A stretch of DNA of 64,000 bases from Iodobacter violaceini (GTDB lineage: Bacteria; Pseudomonadota; Gammaproteobacteria; Burkholderiales; Chitinibacteraceae). The stretch spans positions 186,001 to 250,000 of the forward strand of contig NZ_JAAOLX010000008.1 of NCBI RefSeq assembly GCF_011601265.1. Reading direction: 5' to 3'. Shown here in pieces: positions 39,649 to 47,764 of this stretch; position 1 is the first letter of the stretch; every line of letters starts with the position of its first letter. The notes beneath the pieces are model-generated. The model ran no database searches and had not been told where the DNA came from. It saw only the letters and a program-made list of their open reading frames with translations. The translations under genes were made by a program, and so were the position numbers.

Positions 39649-40472
39649 GCCCCCCGATGAATCCAACGCACACGGTGACTGAAGCAGAACTCCACGCCAG
39701 TATTGACGGACAGCTTTCCTCAGAGAGACAGCTTGAAGTTGAAGCATATCTGGCAGCGCATCCCGAAGAAGCACGGCGCATGCAAAGCTATCAGGCGCAA
39801 AAACAAGCTTTGCGTGATTTATATCATCCCGTGCTCAATGAAAAAATATCCCCACGCCTGCAATATGCAGCCAAGCCGCCAAAGCAGTGGCATTTGCAAA
39901 GGATTGCCGCTGGCATCGTCATTGCAATCAGCAGCGCCGGGTCCGCATGGGTAGCAAGGGGCATGGCCGATGAAAACCTGTTGCAAACCGCCTTTATACA
40001 GCCCTCTGCCGGGGATGATGCCCCCCATAAGCTGGCTGGCTTTGCCAGGCGGGCTGCCGTGGCCCATGTGGTTTACAGCCCGGACACCAGCCGCCCCGTT
40101 GAAGTTGGCGCGGATGAGGAACAACAACTGGAGCACTGGTTATCGCGGCGCTTAGGCTCCCCAATCAAGCCGCCCAGCCTGCAATCTGTTGGCTACACAC
40201 TGATCGGGGGCAGGCTATTGCCGGGCGAGCGCGGGCCGGTCGCCCAGCTGATGTACCACGATGCATCAGGCCAAAGGCTTACGCTGTATGTCACCCGGGA
40301 AATTCCTTCTCAAACCAAAGCCAGCTCCGCCTTTCAATTTGGTCAGGACGGACCGGTAAATGTGTTTTACTGGGTGGATAAAAGCATGGGTTATGCGATT
40401 TCAAGCGGCAGCGCTCAGCCGGATTTACTCCGTGTGGCAAAAGTTATTCATCAGCAAAAAATAATGATGTAA
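39645..40472 (+). CDS. Anti-sigma factor (membrane-anchored)
   Basis: 275 aa, or 271 from the ATG at 39657. N-terminal anti-sigma domain of the RsiW/RseA-like kind (ELHASIDGQLSSERQLEVEA), a single transmembrane segment at about residues 88-106 (IAAGIVIAISSAGSAWVARG), and a periplasmic sensor domain. No zinc HxxxCxxC motif. Its start overlaps the sigma stop, so both are made together. It presumably senses an envelope or oxidant signal and releases the sigma factor. Confidence 0.85.
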   Translation: MSPPMNPTHTVTEAELHASIDGQLSSERQLEVEAYLAAHPEEARRMQSYQAQKQALRDLYHPVLNEKISPRLQYAAKPPKQWHLQRIAAGIVIAISSAGSAWVARGMADENLLQTAFIQPSAGDDAPHKLAGFARRAAVAHVVYSPDTSRPVEVGADEEQQLEHWLSRRLGSPIKPPSLQSVGYTLIGGRLLPGERGPVAQLMYHDASGQRLTLYVTREIPSQTKASSAFQFGQDGPVNVFYWVDKSMGYAISSGSAQPDLLRVAKVIHQQKIMM

Positions 40473-40716
40473 GCCCGCCTGACAAGCAAACTCCAGACGC
40501 CTGCCTTTGGCGGCATGCTCCCAAGCAGCCCCAAAATAACACTCCGCCATTTAAACCACCTTGCTGCAGGCAAATTTTTGGCTGGACAATCGTCCCGCTA
40601 ACGCTTAATTTATCGCCCATTGAATACCGTAAAATATCAACCCTGATCTCTGAGCCGCTTTAGCAAATGCTCTGTAAGCAATCACTCCCCTCACTGCCTT
40701 TAATCGAGTTTCTGCC

Positions 40717-41625
40717 ATGCTCTGGTTTCGTAATATTCAGCTCTACCGCCTTAGCCCCGAACATGCACTTTCGGCCGAATCAATTGCCGAATGCTTAATT
40801 AAAAAGCCATTTTTCCCCTGTGGCAGCCATGATTTGATGAGCCAGGGCTGGATTCCGCCTGCACCGCATGTGCCGGATGAATTTATTTTTGCCCGCCAGG
40901 ATATGGTTTTAGTCTGCTTAAAAACAGAAGAAAAAATCCTGCCTGCCGTGGTGGTTAAGCAAGAAGCAGAAGAGCGCATCCGCCATATAGAGGAAGAAGA
41001 AGCGCGTAAAGTGGGCCGCAAAGAAGCCAAAGATATTCGTGAGCGCGTGGCAGAAGAACTTCGCCCGCGCGCCTTTACCCGCGTCAGCACCCACCGCGCC
41101 CTGATTGATTTAAAGCTCAATTTAATTTTGGTGGATAGCGCCGCAGCCGCCAAAGCTGAAAACCTGCTGGTCAGCTTAAGAGATGCGCTGGGCAGCCTGC
41201 CAACGCGATTGATTCAAACTCAAATCACACCACAAACCGCCATGACCAGCTGGCTGGAAAACGAAGTGCCGGTGCCTTTTGAGCTGGATGCCGATTGTGA
41301 ATTGAAATTCCCCGGCGACGATGGCGCAATTGCCCGCTTTGTTCGCCAGGATTTACATAGTGATGAAGTTAAGCAGCACCTTGCCACCGGCAAGCTGGTC
41401 AGCAAAATGGGCATGGCGTGGAATGAGCGCATTGCATTCCAGCTGACTGAAAAGCTGGAAATCAAGCGCATGAGCATGCTGGATGTATTAGAAGACGAGC
41501 TGAAAGACGCCGATGTGGATACGCAAGACGCGATGTTTGAATCCAGCTTTGCGCTGGCCACCGGCGAATTACGCCAGTTTATTCCTGAGCTGATCACTGC
41601 GCTGGGTGAAGAGATGCCCAGCTAA
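40717..41625 (+). CDS. rdgC: Recombination-associated protein RdgC
   Basis: 302 aa, normal length. Nucleoid-associated ring protein that binds DNA and restrains RecA. It opens MLWFRNIQLYRLSPEHALSA, with FFPCGSHDLMSQGWIPP and PAVVVKQEAEERIRHIEEEE as further signatures. Single gene with a strong terminator behind. Confidence 0.95.
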   Translation: MLWFRNIQLYRLSPEHALSAESIAECLIKKPFFPCGSHDLMSQGWIPPAPHVPDEFIFARQDMVLVCLKTEEKILPAVVVKQEAEERIRHIEEEEARKVGRKEAKDIRERVAEELRPRAFTRVSTHRALIDLKLNLILVDSAAAAKAENLLVSLRDALGSLPTRLIQTQITPQTAMTSWLENEVPVPFELDADCELKFPGDDGAIARFVRQDLHSDEVKQHLATGKLVSKMGMAWNERIAFQLTEKLEIKRMSMLDVLEDELKDADVDTQDAMFESSFALATGELRQFIPELITALGEEMPS

Positions 41626-41641
41626 GCACTCCGCCCACACT

Positions 41642-41676
41642 AAAACGCCGCTCATTTGAAGAGCGGCGTTTTTTTT
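41642..41676 (+). terminator. Terminator downstream of rdgC
   Basis: A 12-bp perfect stem (41642-41653 with 41661-41672) followed by a T-run, 16 bases after the rdgC stop. Confidence 0.93.
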
Positions 41677-42000
41677 GCCCCCGGAATCAGCCAAAGCCAG
41701 AAACGGCTCCGTAGTGCCAAAAAGACCACAGCGCACACAGAAAATCCATCGCGCCGGTGTGGTTCTCCATAAAAACGCCATGCTCACTGCAAAAGCATGG
41801 ATTCAAAACCTTGCAAACGCTGCTTAAAGCCCAAGCACTTTGATCGTCAAGCAAGCCCTTGATTCCCAATCAAAAAGCCCCGGCTACTGAGGCATATTGC
41901 CCCTCATTTACACATTTCCCTGCTATTTTCTGCCATGTTTACTCCTTACTCCACGCCTTATATTCCAAATAAGTATATATAATTAATTTTATATTCTTTT
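41677..42000. other. Intergenic region upstream of the TonB leader
   Basis: About 320 bases. A minus-strand frame of 60 codons (41687-41869) has no family features. A small palindrome (CCATGCT and AGCATGG, 41779-41801) is visible. The last 60 bases are very AT-rich and probably hold the promoter of the leader-TonB receptor unit. Confidence 0.5.
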
Positions 42001-42042
42001 TGGTAATTTTAAACACTCGTTATAGTGTTTCACACCTTACCA
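42001..42042 (+). promoter_or_regulatory. Nested dyads at the promoter of the leader peptide
   Basis: The outer half-sites TGGTAA (42001-42006) and TTACCA (42037-42042) enclose a 7-bp inner inverted repeat, AAACACT (42011-42017) and AGTGTTT (42024-42030). TATAGT at 42021-42026 inside it could be a -10 box. Either a transcription factor operator or a large mRNA stem just before the leader peptide. Confidence 0.45.
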
Positions 42043-42055
42043 AGAAAGCAATGCC

Positions 42056-42121
42056 ATGCAAGCAAATCTCTTCCCTCTGATCGCCCTGCCCAACAGCCAC
42101 TGCTGCTGCCGCTCTCTTTAA
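42056..42121 (+). CDS. Short Cys-Cys-Cys leader peptide
   Basis: 21-codon open frame reading MQANLFPLIALPNSHCCCRS then Leu and stop, with an AAGAAAG ribosome-site-like run eight bases upstream. Three consecutive Cys codons just before the end are the hallmark of a cysteine-sensing attenuation leader. It stands 95 bases before the TonB-dependent receptor and ahead of two mutually exclusive hairpins. No such peptide has been named here, so the role is inference. Confidence 0.55.
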   Translation: MQANLFPLIALPNSHCCCRSL

Positions 42122-42142
42122 ACCTTATCCCTGCATAAAAAA

Positions 42143-42179
42143 TGCGCCTTGCTCAGACAAGGCGCAGGGACAAACTTTG
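42143..42179 (+). terminator. Alternative hairpins, possible attenuator of the TonB receptor gene
   Basis: A strong 9-bp stem (42143-42151 TGCGCCTTG with 42158-42166 CAAGGCGCA) overlaps a second, weaker stem in which AAGGC of the same right arm pairs with GCCTT followed by a T-run. Only one can form at a time, which is the logic of an antiterminator and terminator pair downstream of a leader peptide. Confidence 0.45.
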
Positions 42180-42216
42180 CCTTTTTTCAGCTCCACAGAG
42201 ATGTACCGAGGATAGT

Positions 42217-44796
42217 ATGTTTAAACCATTAGCCATCGCGCTGGCCATTAGCGCTGCTTTTCCTGCTGTTGCAGCAGAAACCACGCCCAATAAAGTAGAA
42301 CGCGTGACCGTAACCGGCTCTAATATTCGCGTCAGCCAGAAAGCCGGCGCAACCGCCGTGCAGGTGATCAGCGCCAAAGAAATTGCCGCCAGCGGCAAAA
42401 CCAGCGTCTCTGAAGTGATCCGCTCTATCTCTGCCAATAGCGGCAACAGCTATAACGAGCAATTTACCGGCAGCTTCTCCGCAGGCACCTCCGGCGTTTC
42501 CTTACGCGGGCTTGGCCAGAAGAACACCTTGGTGCTGATTAATGGCAAGCGCATCAGCAGCTATGCCACGGCACAAAACTTACAAGAAACCTTTGTTGAT
42601 CTGAACAGCCTGCCAATGGCGGCCGTGCAAAGAATTGAAGTGTTAAAAGACGGCGCATCGTCTGTTTACGGCTCGGATGCCGTGGCGGGCGTAGTGAATA
42701 TTATTTTATATTCAGAATTTAAAGGCACCGAGCTAAGCGCCGAGCTGGGCTCATCCACCGAAGGCACCGGGCAGACCGAAAAGAACTTTTCGATCAAAAC
42801 CGGCTTTGGTGATTTTAATGAAGACAATTTCAATGTCGTATTTTCTTTAGACGGGCAAAAGCGCGATCAGCTCGACCAAAGCGATGTGAGCTGGATGAAA
42901 GATGGCGACTTCAGAAACCAATCGGGTGGCAGCCTGAACCGGGTGATCACTAATTACTACGATGGCGACCCAACCAAGCTATTGGGCGGCCCGCAAGGCC
43001 CGATCAGGCTTACAGACTACAGCAGCATTACGAACGGTAAAACCGGCCAGGTTTTGGCCTATAACGATGCTCCCTACAGCACGCTGATTCCAGGGATTGA
43101 GCGCTATCACGCCTTTGCCCGCGCCAATTTGCGGATTAACGATGATACGCAAGCCTATGCAGAATATTTATATGGTTTCTCCCGCGCTAATCTGACTTTT
43201 GCCGCTCCACTCACAGTTAGCAGCACCTTGCGCGCATGGAATAATCAGAAGCAAGCTTTAGACACCATTAATAATAAATTGCCAGTCGGCCACCCCAATA
43301 ACCCTGGCACCACGCCGCTGGATTTCACCGCCACGCTGTTTGATTTGGGTAAACGCCTGAAAACCGATGAAGTGACCCTGCATCGTGTTTTATCCGGCAT
43401 CAAAGGCACGGCCTTTGGCTGGGATTGGGATGCATCGCTTGGCTATTCACAAAGCTCGCTGGAAGAAACCGTACAGAATTTTGTAAACCGCTATGAATAC
43501 GAAAAAGTATTAAAAGACGGCAGCTACAACTTTGCCGATCAATCAAAAAACAGCGAAGAAGTGCGTAACCGCCTGCGCCTCTCTACCCTGCGCCCGGCCA
43601 AATCCAGCCTGATTACTGCTGATATCAGCGCATCCTCGCCCGAATTGTTCGAGCTGCCTGCTGGCAGTGTGGGCTTTGCCACCGGCGCGCAGTTCCGTCA
43701 GGAGAAAATGGATTCACGCACGTCCGATGCCGTACTTTCAGGCACCGAGCTGCGCCCGGCGATTAATATTATCGATGGCGAACGCAAAGTCTCCGCCGTC
43801 TTTGCCGAGCTCAACATTCCGGTGATTAAAGACTTAAACGTCAACCTGGCAGCACGGGCCGATCATTACAGCGATTTTGGCAATGCCTTCTCGCCTAAAG
43901 CCAGCGCCCGTTATCAGGCTGCAGACTGGCTGCTGCTGCGCGGCTCTGCTTCACGCGGCTTCCGTGCGCCCTCTTTGCCAGAAATCACCAAAAGCTCGGC
44001 AGTCAGCTATGGCGCTGTGGTTGATCCGCGCGACCCGATTGCACCGACCAAATCACGCGGCGTAACCAATATTATCGCCGCCAATAAAGATCTGCAGCCG
44101 GAGCGCTCGGATAACTTTAATCTGGGCTTTGTGCTCTCGCCAACAAACGACAGCAGCATTGGCCTTGATTACTACAACATTAAGCAAAGTGGTCTGATTG
44201 GCACGCAAAGTGGCGTGGATATTATCGCCAACGAAAGCCGTGATTCAGGCAAAATTGTGCGCGATGATAAGGGGCGCATCAGCACGCTTTATCGCCAGTA
44301 CAGCAATATGGGCGATCGCGAAACATCGGGCATTGATCTGGATTTACGTCAGCGCTTTAACAGCAAAGACTACGGCAGCTTAAAACTGGGCAGCCAGATC
44401 AGCCATGTTTTAAGATTTGCTGAGCCGCTTTCCACTGGCGAGCCACTCACCGATGGCGCAGGCAGCAACCAATTTGGCTCGATTCCAAAATGGCGCGCCG
44501 TCAGCGATGCCACATGGGAAATTGGCGCATGGTCCACCACCCTGACATGGAACTATATTGGCGGCTACGATCAGGCTTTTGCCAGCGACACCGATACCGC
44601 CAAATATGTTGACTCATTCAACACCTTTGATCTGACGGCCAGCTGGAAACTCGCCAAAGACACCACGCTGACCGCCAAAGTCATCAACCTGAGTAATACC
44701 CGCCCACCGTGGGATTCTTCAACTGATTTCTTTGACCACACCCAAGCAGACCCGCGCGGCCGCTTTGCCTCGGCCAAGCTGACTTACAAATTTTAA
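42217..44796 (+). CDS. TonB-dependent outer membrane receptor
   Basis: 859 aa from MFKPLAIALAISAAFPAVAA, with GAGGA four bases before the ATG. Signal peptide, TonB-box-like segment (VERVTVTGSNI), plug domain at about 45-170 (GVSLRGLGQKNTLVLINGKR and VLKDGASSVYGSDAVAGVVN), then the 22-strand barrel ending in a terminal Phe (SAKLTYKF). Energised uptake of an unknown substrate. The Cys leader suggests a sulfur-containing ligand or sulfur-limited expression. No ABC permease genes adjoin it. Confidence 0.93.
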   Translation: MFKPLAIALAISAAFPAVAAETTPNKVERVTVTGSNIRVSQKAGATAVQVISAKEIAASGKTSVSEVIRSISANSGNSYNEQFTGSFSAGTSGVSLRGLGQKNTLVLINGKRISSYATAQNLQETFVDLNSLPMAAVQRIEVLKDGASSVYGSDAVAGVVNIILYSEFKGTELSAELGSSTEGTGQTEKNFSIKTGFGDFNEDNFNVVFSLDGQKRDQLDQSDVSWMKDGDFRNQSGGSLNRVITNYYDGDPTKLLGGPQGPIRLTDYSSITNGKTGQVLAYNDAPYSTLIPGIERYHAFARANLRINDDTQAYAEYLYGFSRANLTFAAPLTVSSTLRAWNNQKQALDTINNKLPVGHPNNPGTTPLDFTATLFDLGKRLKTDEVTLHRVLSGIKGTAFGWDWDASLGYSQSSLEETVQNFVNRYEYEKVLKDGSYNFADQSKNSEEVRNRLRLSTLRPAKSSLITADISASSPELFELPAGSVGFATGAQFRQEKMDSRTSDAVLSGTELRPAINIIDGERKVSAVFAELNIPVIKDLNVNLAARADHYSDFGNAFSPKASARYQAADWLLLRGSASRGFRAPSLPEITKSSAVSYGAVVDPRDPIAPTKSRGVTNIIAANKDLQPERSDNFNLGFVLSPTNDSSIGLDYYNIKQSGLIGTQSGVDIIANESRDSGKIVRDDKGRISTLYRQYSNMGDRETSGIDLDLRQRFNSKDYGSLKLGSQISHVLRFAEPLSTGEPLTDGAGSNQFGSIPKWRAVSDATWEIGAWSTTLTWNYIGGYDQAFASDTDTAKYVDSFNTFDLTASWKLAKDTTLTAKVINLSNTRPPWDSSTDFFDHTQADPRGRFASAKLTYKF

Positions 44797-44825
44797 AGAG
44801 CCCCCTTCTCTGACTTAGCGCTCTA

Positions 44826-44856
44826 TATATGCCCCGCATGATTCGCGGGGCATATA
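44826..44856 (+). terminator. Stem-loop after the TonB receptor
   Basis: A 12-bp stem (44826-44837 with 44845-44856) without a clear T-run, 30 bases after the stop. Probably a 3'-end stabilising hairpin ahead of the real terminator at 44901. Confidence 0.55.
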
Positions 44857-44900
44857 CCGCTTTGAACCGTTTGAGATTTTGCTCAAACCTTTCATCAACA

Positions 44901-44930
44901 AAATGCGGCCCCGGAGGCCGCATTTTTATT
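44901..44930 (+). terminator. Intrinsic terminator of the TonB receptor gene
   Basis: A 10-bp perfect stem (44901-44910 with 44916-44925) with a 5-base loop and a T-rich tail. Confidence 0.88.
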
Positions 44931-45206
44931 GCGGTAAGTAATCAGCCTGCAGAAAAGTTAATTGAACATGACAGTGAATGCACCTTTATTCATACTAAAC
45001 CAAGCCAACTCCTTACATCCCACCACAAAAAATCAACCACCAACCTGACTCAACAGTAGTGGCAAGGTGGAAACATCCGCTCAATCGGGTGTAGTATATC
45101 GGCATAAATCACTTCGGGCCGCGCCCAGCAAGTGATTTAAAGGGAGTGCAGCGTTTTTATGCACAAAGGACGGTGGTTTTCTGCCGTTTTAGGGTGTCTA
45201 CTTCTT
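44931..45206. other. Left flank of the cassette array
   Basis: About 275 bases without a credible gene. It holds a long hairpin (AAATCACTT at 45108-45116 with AAGTGATTT at 45132-45140, and GGGC/GCCC inside) and two shorter ones just before the first cassette boundary. No integrase gene and no recognisable attI lie here. Confidence 0.55.
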
Positions 45207-45226
45207 GTTAGCGCCAAAAGGAACAC

Positions 45227-45583
45227 ATGAAAGCCCCATGCACTCTCATTGCAATTCTCGCAACATATTTCCTTATCAAGGTTGCAGACGCTTTTCTTAC
45301 TGGACAGATTTACTCACTCGCTCCGCTGGCGATTTGGGGAATCGCAGGTTGGAAAGCGTATAAGGGCAGTCAATCATCAACTTGGGTGCTCGGCGGTCTT
45401 TTCATTATCGGTGCCGCGTTTACAAGCTATGGAGCTCTGGTCTCTTCAAGGCTTCCCACTGTAGATAAAGGTTTCAACTACGGGTATGCGCTGTTCTTGG
45501 CCGGCTCGGCAGCATATTTGTTCCTCAGCCCCAAGTTAAAAGCATTCCAAGAGTCACATATGGCAAGCCCGTATGGGCGCTAA
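45227..45583 (+). CDS. Cassette 1: small membrane protein
   Basis: 118 aa with four predicted membrane segments (residues about 5-25, 28-45, 53-72, 84-102). Starts MKAPCTLIAILATYFLIKVA; AAGGA precedes the ATG. I recognise no family. Its stop codon TAA is part of the attC left box. The cassette begins at the G|TTAGCG boundary at 45207, only 20 bases before the ATG, the usual compact cassette layout. Confidence 0.8.
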   Translation: MKAPCTLIAILATYFLIKVADAFLTGQIYSLAPLAIWGIAGWKAYKGSQSSTWVLGGLFIIGAAFTSYGALVSSRLPTVDKGFNYGYALFLAGSAAYLFLSPKLKAFQESHMASPYGR

Positions 45584-45641
45584 CATGGGCTCAAGCTCAA
45601 CGACTGAAAAAACCGGCCGTCCGCATAGCCCAGCGTTAGGC
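45578..45641 (+). other. attC site 1
   Basis: 64 bases. Left box CGCTAAC (45578-45584), right box GTTAGGC (45635-45641), with inner arms TGGGCT and AGCCCA next to the boxes. The left part GGCGCTAAC is the exact inverse complement of GTTAGCGCC at the start of the cassette (45207), which defines the cassette ends. Confidence 0.85.
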
Positions 45642-45644
45642 ACA

Positions 45645-45968
45645 ATGACTCCCGAACAAAGAATAGCTCGATTAAAGCGTTTGGTTTCTGCCGCAAGGGC
45701 GCTACTTTCTTTTGAGGTGGGTATGGCTCATGGCGCTCATCGAGTGGTAAATGCGCTCTATCATTTAGGACCAGAATTTAAAGATTCACACAAAGTATTC
45801 CGGCAGTTTATTGAGGCAATTCCTCTTGACATCCCATTTGGCCCTCCGCGCTTGTACATGGAGCACAAATATCTTTTGAAAACCGATAAAGTTTTAGCAA
45901 AAATCGAGTCGAAATATCGGGAGCTGATACTTGTAGAATGTATGGAGGTAATTGCGAAATATGGCTAA
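45645..45968 (+). CDS. Cassette 2: hypothetical protein, 107 aa
   Basis: Begins MTPEQRIARLKRLVSAARAL, four bases after the right box of attC 1. Soluble, mostly helical and basic; no family recognised. The frame is open through attC 1 upstream (from 45573), but that part is the recombination site. The stop TAA lies inside the attC 2 left box. Confidence 0.72.
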   Translation: MTPEQRIARLKRLVSAARALLSFEVGMAHGAHRVVNALYHLGPEFKDSHKVFRQFIEAIPLDIPFGPPRLYMEHKYLLKTDKVLAKIESKYRELILVECMEVIAKYG

Positions 45969-46037
45969 CAATTCAATCAACTTCGCACCTTCTGCGCCGG
46001 ACACGCTAAAGCGCGTCGGTTATTTCAAGCGTTAGGC
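45963..46037 (+). other. attC site 2
   Basis: 75 bases from GGCTAAC to GTTAGGC (46031-46037), with a GC-rich palindromic middle (GACACGCTAAAGCGCGTC). The left box departs by one base from the inverse of the right box. Confidence 0.85.
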
Positions 46038-46041
46038 ATTT

Positions 46042-46383
46042 ATGTCCGCTGTAATCACGAATGAAAGCTACGCTTTGTCCGTTCACAAACGCGTAGGCAC
46101 TGTAGCGTTTGGCATGCTCAGTGGCGAGGTTGGATTTATTGAAGGTGCGATTGAGTTGGCATCTTTGCGCCATGAAGCCGCAGTCGAAGAAAACGACCCT
46201 GACTTTATGGCTTTTGTTGTAATTGCATCCGAAACGGATAGTCTTCCCATTGGTACATCAAGAGAATTATGGTCTAAAGAAGCTTTAGCTAAGCATCAAC
46301 CCGAAATTGATGCAGCTACTGTGTGGGCAAAAAAAGTGGGGTTAGCAGCCTGTCAATCTCTTGCGGAGCGTTTCCATGCCTAA
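46042..46383 (+). CDS. Cassette 3: hypothetical protein, 113 aa
   Basis: Soluble protein starting MSAVITNESYALSVHKRVGT, with an alpha/beta pattern and a conserved-looking EENDPDFMAFVVIASETDSL segment. No family recognised; the layout suggests a small cytoplasmic protein. It starts four bases after attC 2, and its stop is in the attC 3 left box. Confidence 0.72.
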   Translation: MSAVITNESYALSVHKRVGTVAFGMLSGEVGFIEGAIELASLRHEAAVEENDPDFMAFVVIASETDSLPIGTSRELWSKEALAKHQPEIDAATVWAKKVGLAACQSLAERFHA

Positions 46384-46437
46384 CCTGTCATTCAAGCGGG
46401 ACGCACTAAAGCGCGCCTCTAATGTCAAATGTTAGGC
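46378..46437 (+). other. attC site 3
   Basis: 60 bases, GCCTAAC to GTTAGGC, exactly complementary boxes; the cassette 3 start (TTAGGCAT) matches its own left box. Interior CAAGCGGGACGCACTAAAGC and the arm CTCTAATGTCAAA recur almost unchanged in attC 6, so the two belong to one attC subfamily. Confidence 0.9.
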
Positions 46438-46467
46438 CGCGCAGCCAGCATTCAAGGACTTCAGTGT

Positions 46468-47190
46468 ATGCACTCAACCAGCTCTCGTGCGATGTCGGTG
46501 GGTCAACGGGTTCGCTTGGCGCGCATCGCAGGTGCGATGTACCTTGCTACCATTGCATTCGCTCTCTTCGGTGAAGCATACGTTCGCAGTTCGCTGCTGG
46601 ACGGCAGTAGCGCAGCACGGTCAGCCGCAAACTTGATTGCATCAAATTCTTTGTACCGGATCGGCCTTGCGACTGATCTTCTCACCTTTGTTGGGGTCGC
46701 AGTCCTTGTATGGGCATTGTTTCTCTTGCTCCGGGAAATCGACTCTCATTTGGCGGTCCTGGCGCTCATCTTCCGAACGATTGAGCTGGGCGTCCACTTC
46801 TCTGCCATCGCTTTCGGCATGGTAGGCATGTCGCTGCTTGGTGGCGGCGAGTACACGGGAGGGTTAACTCAATCTCAACTTCACAGCATGGTGGGCATGG
46901 TGTTGCACGGTCAGATGGCAGGGCTTGGTATTGGCTTTATTCCACTAGGCCTGGGCTCCGCAGTTTTCGCCTTCTTGCTGTTCCGTTCAGGCTACGTCCC
47001 CAAGATCCTGGCTGCGTGGGGGATACTTGCATCAGTTCTTCTCGCCAGCTATTCCTTTGGCGTCGTCTTGTCGCCCAACACCAGCGACTACTTTGTCGCC
47101 GGCATGCTCCCTATGTTCATCTACGAGGTCTCGCTCGGCTTCTGGCTGCTTTTTTATCGTGGCGCTGCCAGGTTGCAAAGCACGGCCTAA
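46468..47190 (+). CDS. Cassette 4: DUF4386-like membrane protein
   Basis: 240 aa from MHSTSSRAMSVGQRVRLARI (a start at 46492 is also possible). Six predicted membrane helices with the pattern of DUF4386 proteins: RIAGAMYLATIAFALFGEAY, LLREIDSHLAVLALIFRTIE, LGIGFIPLGLGSAVFAFLLF. Function of the family is unknown. Its GC content is higher than its cassette neighbours, which suggests a different source. Confidence 0.8.
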   Translation: MHSTSSRAMSVGQRVRLARIAGAMYLATIAFALFGEAYVRSSLLDGSSAARSAANLIASNSLYRIGLATDLLTFVGVAVLVWALFLLLREIDSHLAVLALIFRTIELGVHFSAIAFGMVGMSLLGGGEYTGGLTQSQLHSMVGMVLHGQMAGLGIGFIPLGLGSAVFAFLLFRSGYVPKILAAWGILASVLLASYSFGVVLSPNTSDYFVAGMLPMFIYEVSLGFWLLFYRGAARLQSTA

Positions 47191-47242
47191 GCCATCGCTC
47201 AACCGGCCCGCAACGGCATACCGGTTAGCTCAAACATTATGT
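47185..47242 (+). other. attC site 4
   Basis: 58 bases. Left box GCCTAAG and right box ATTATGT, each with one change from consensus, and the arm TTAGCTCAAAC that is typical of attC sites. The left part CGGCCTAAG fits the cassette 4 start TTAGGCCG. The degenerate boxes may lower recombination. Confidence 0.7.
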
Positions 47243-47268
47243 GCAGTTGATTTTGGAAGGAATGGGTG

Positions 47269-47760
47269 ATGCCAAGCAATAGTCTTAATGCACGTATACC
47301 AGCTTACAAAAGCGTATTTTCCAGCGGAGAGCTCCAGAAAACCTATCAAGACTTAGTTGGTATTGTTCAAAATCTAAGAACTGAATTCTTAAAAAAATAC
47401 CAAGGTGAATTCTCGGTAGCGAATGTGCTGCATGGTTACATAGATTTCACATACTTTTACTTACAAAACAATTATCTCAAGACTAGAAAGCTAAAGCTTG
47501 CATTGGTTCTAAACCATAAAAACGCAAACTTTGAATTGTGGCTGCTTGGACAAACAAAGGATGTGCAGATCCTTTATTGGAAAAAACTAAGCGATGTGAA
47601 GTGGGTGAATAACGAGGCAATGCCGGAGTATTCAATTTTCGAAGCTCCTCTGCTTTCGGCACCGAACTTTGATAATGCAAAAAAGTTATCGGAATCAGTG
47701 CACAGTCAATTTAAAACTTTGGTACAGGACATTTTCGAAACGCTGAAGGCTTACGAGTAA
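47269..47760 (+). CDS. Cassette 5: DUF7000-like protein
   Basis: 163 aa from MPSNSLNARIPAYKSVF; a GTG one codon earlier is also possible. Soluble, with YGYIDFTYFYL-like, KLKLALVLNHKNANFELWLL and VQILYWKKL segments that resemble the DUF7000 family often met in accessory DNA. Function unknown. It is AT-richer than cassette 4. Family assignment from memory of the pattern only. Confidence 0.65.
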   Translation: MPSNSLNARIPAYKSVFSSGELQKTYQDLVGIVQNLRTEFLKKYQGEFSVANVLHGYIDFTYFYLQNNYLKTRKLKLALVLNHKNANFELWLLGQTKDVQILYWKKLSDVKWVNNEAMPEYSIFEAPLLSAPNFDNAKKLSESVHSQFKTLVQDIFETLKAYE

Positions 47761-47764
47761 TGCC

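Noticed and set aside
41687-41869. Minus-strand 60-codon ORF
   Set aside because: No ribosome site and no family features; it ends next to the rdgC terminator.
45573-45644. N-terminal extension of the cassette 2 ORF
   Set aside because: These codons are the attC site itself; the ATG at 45645 follows the right box as in other cassettes.
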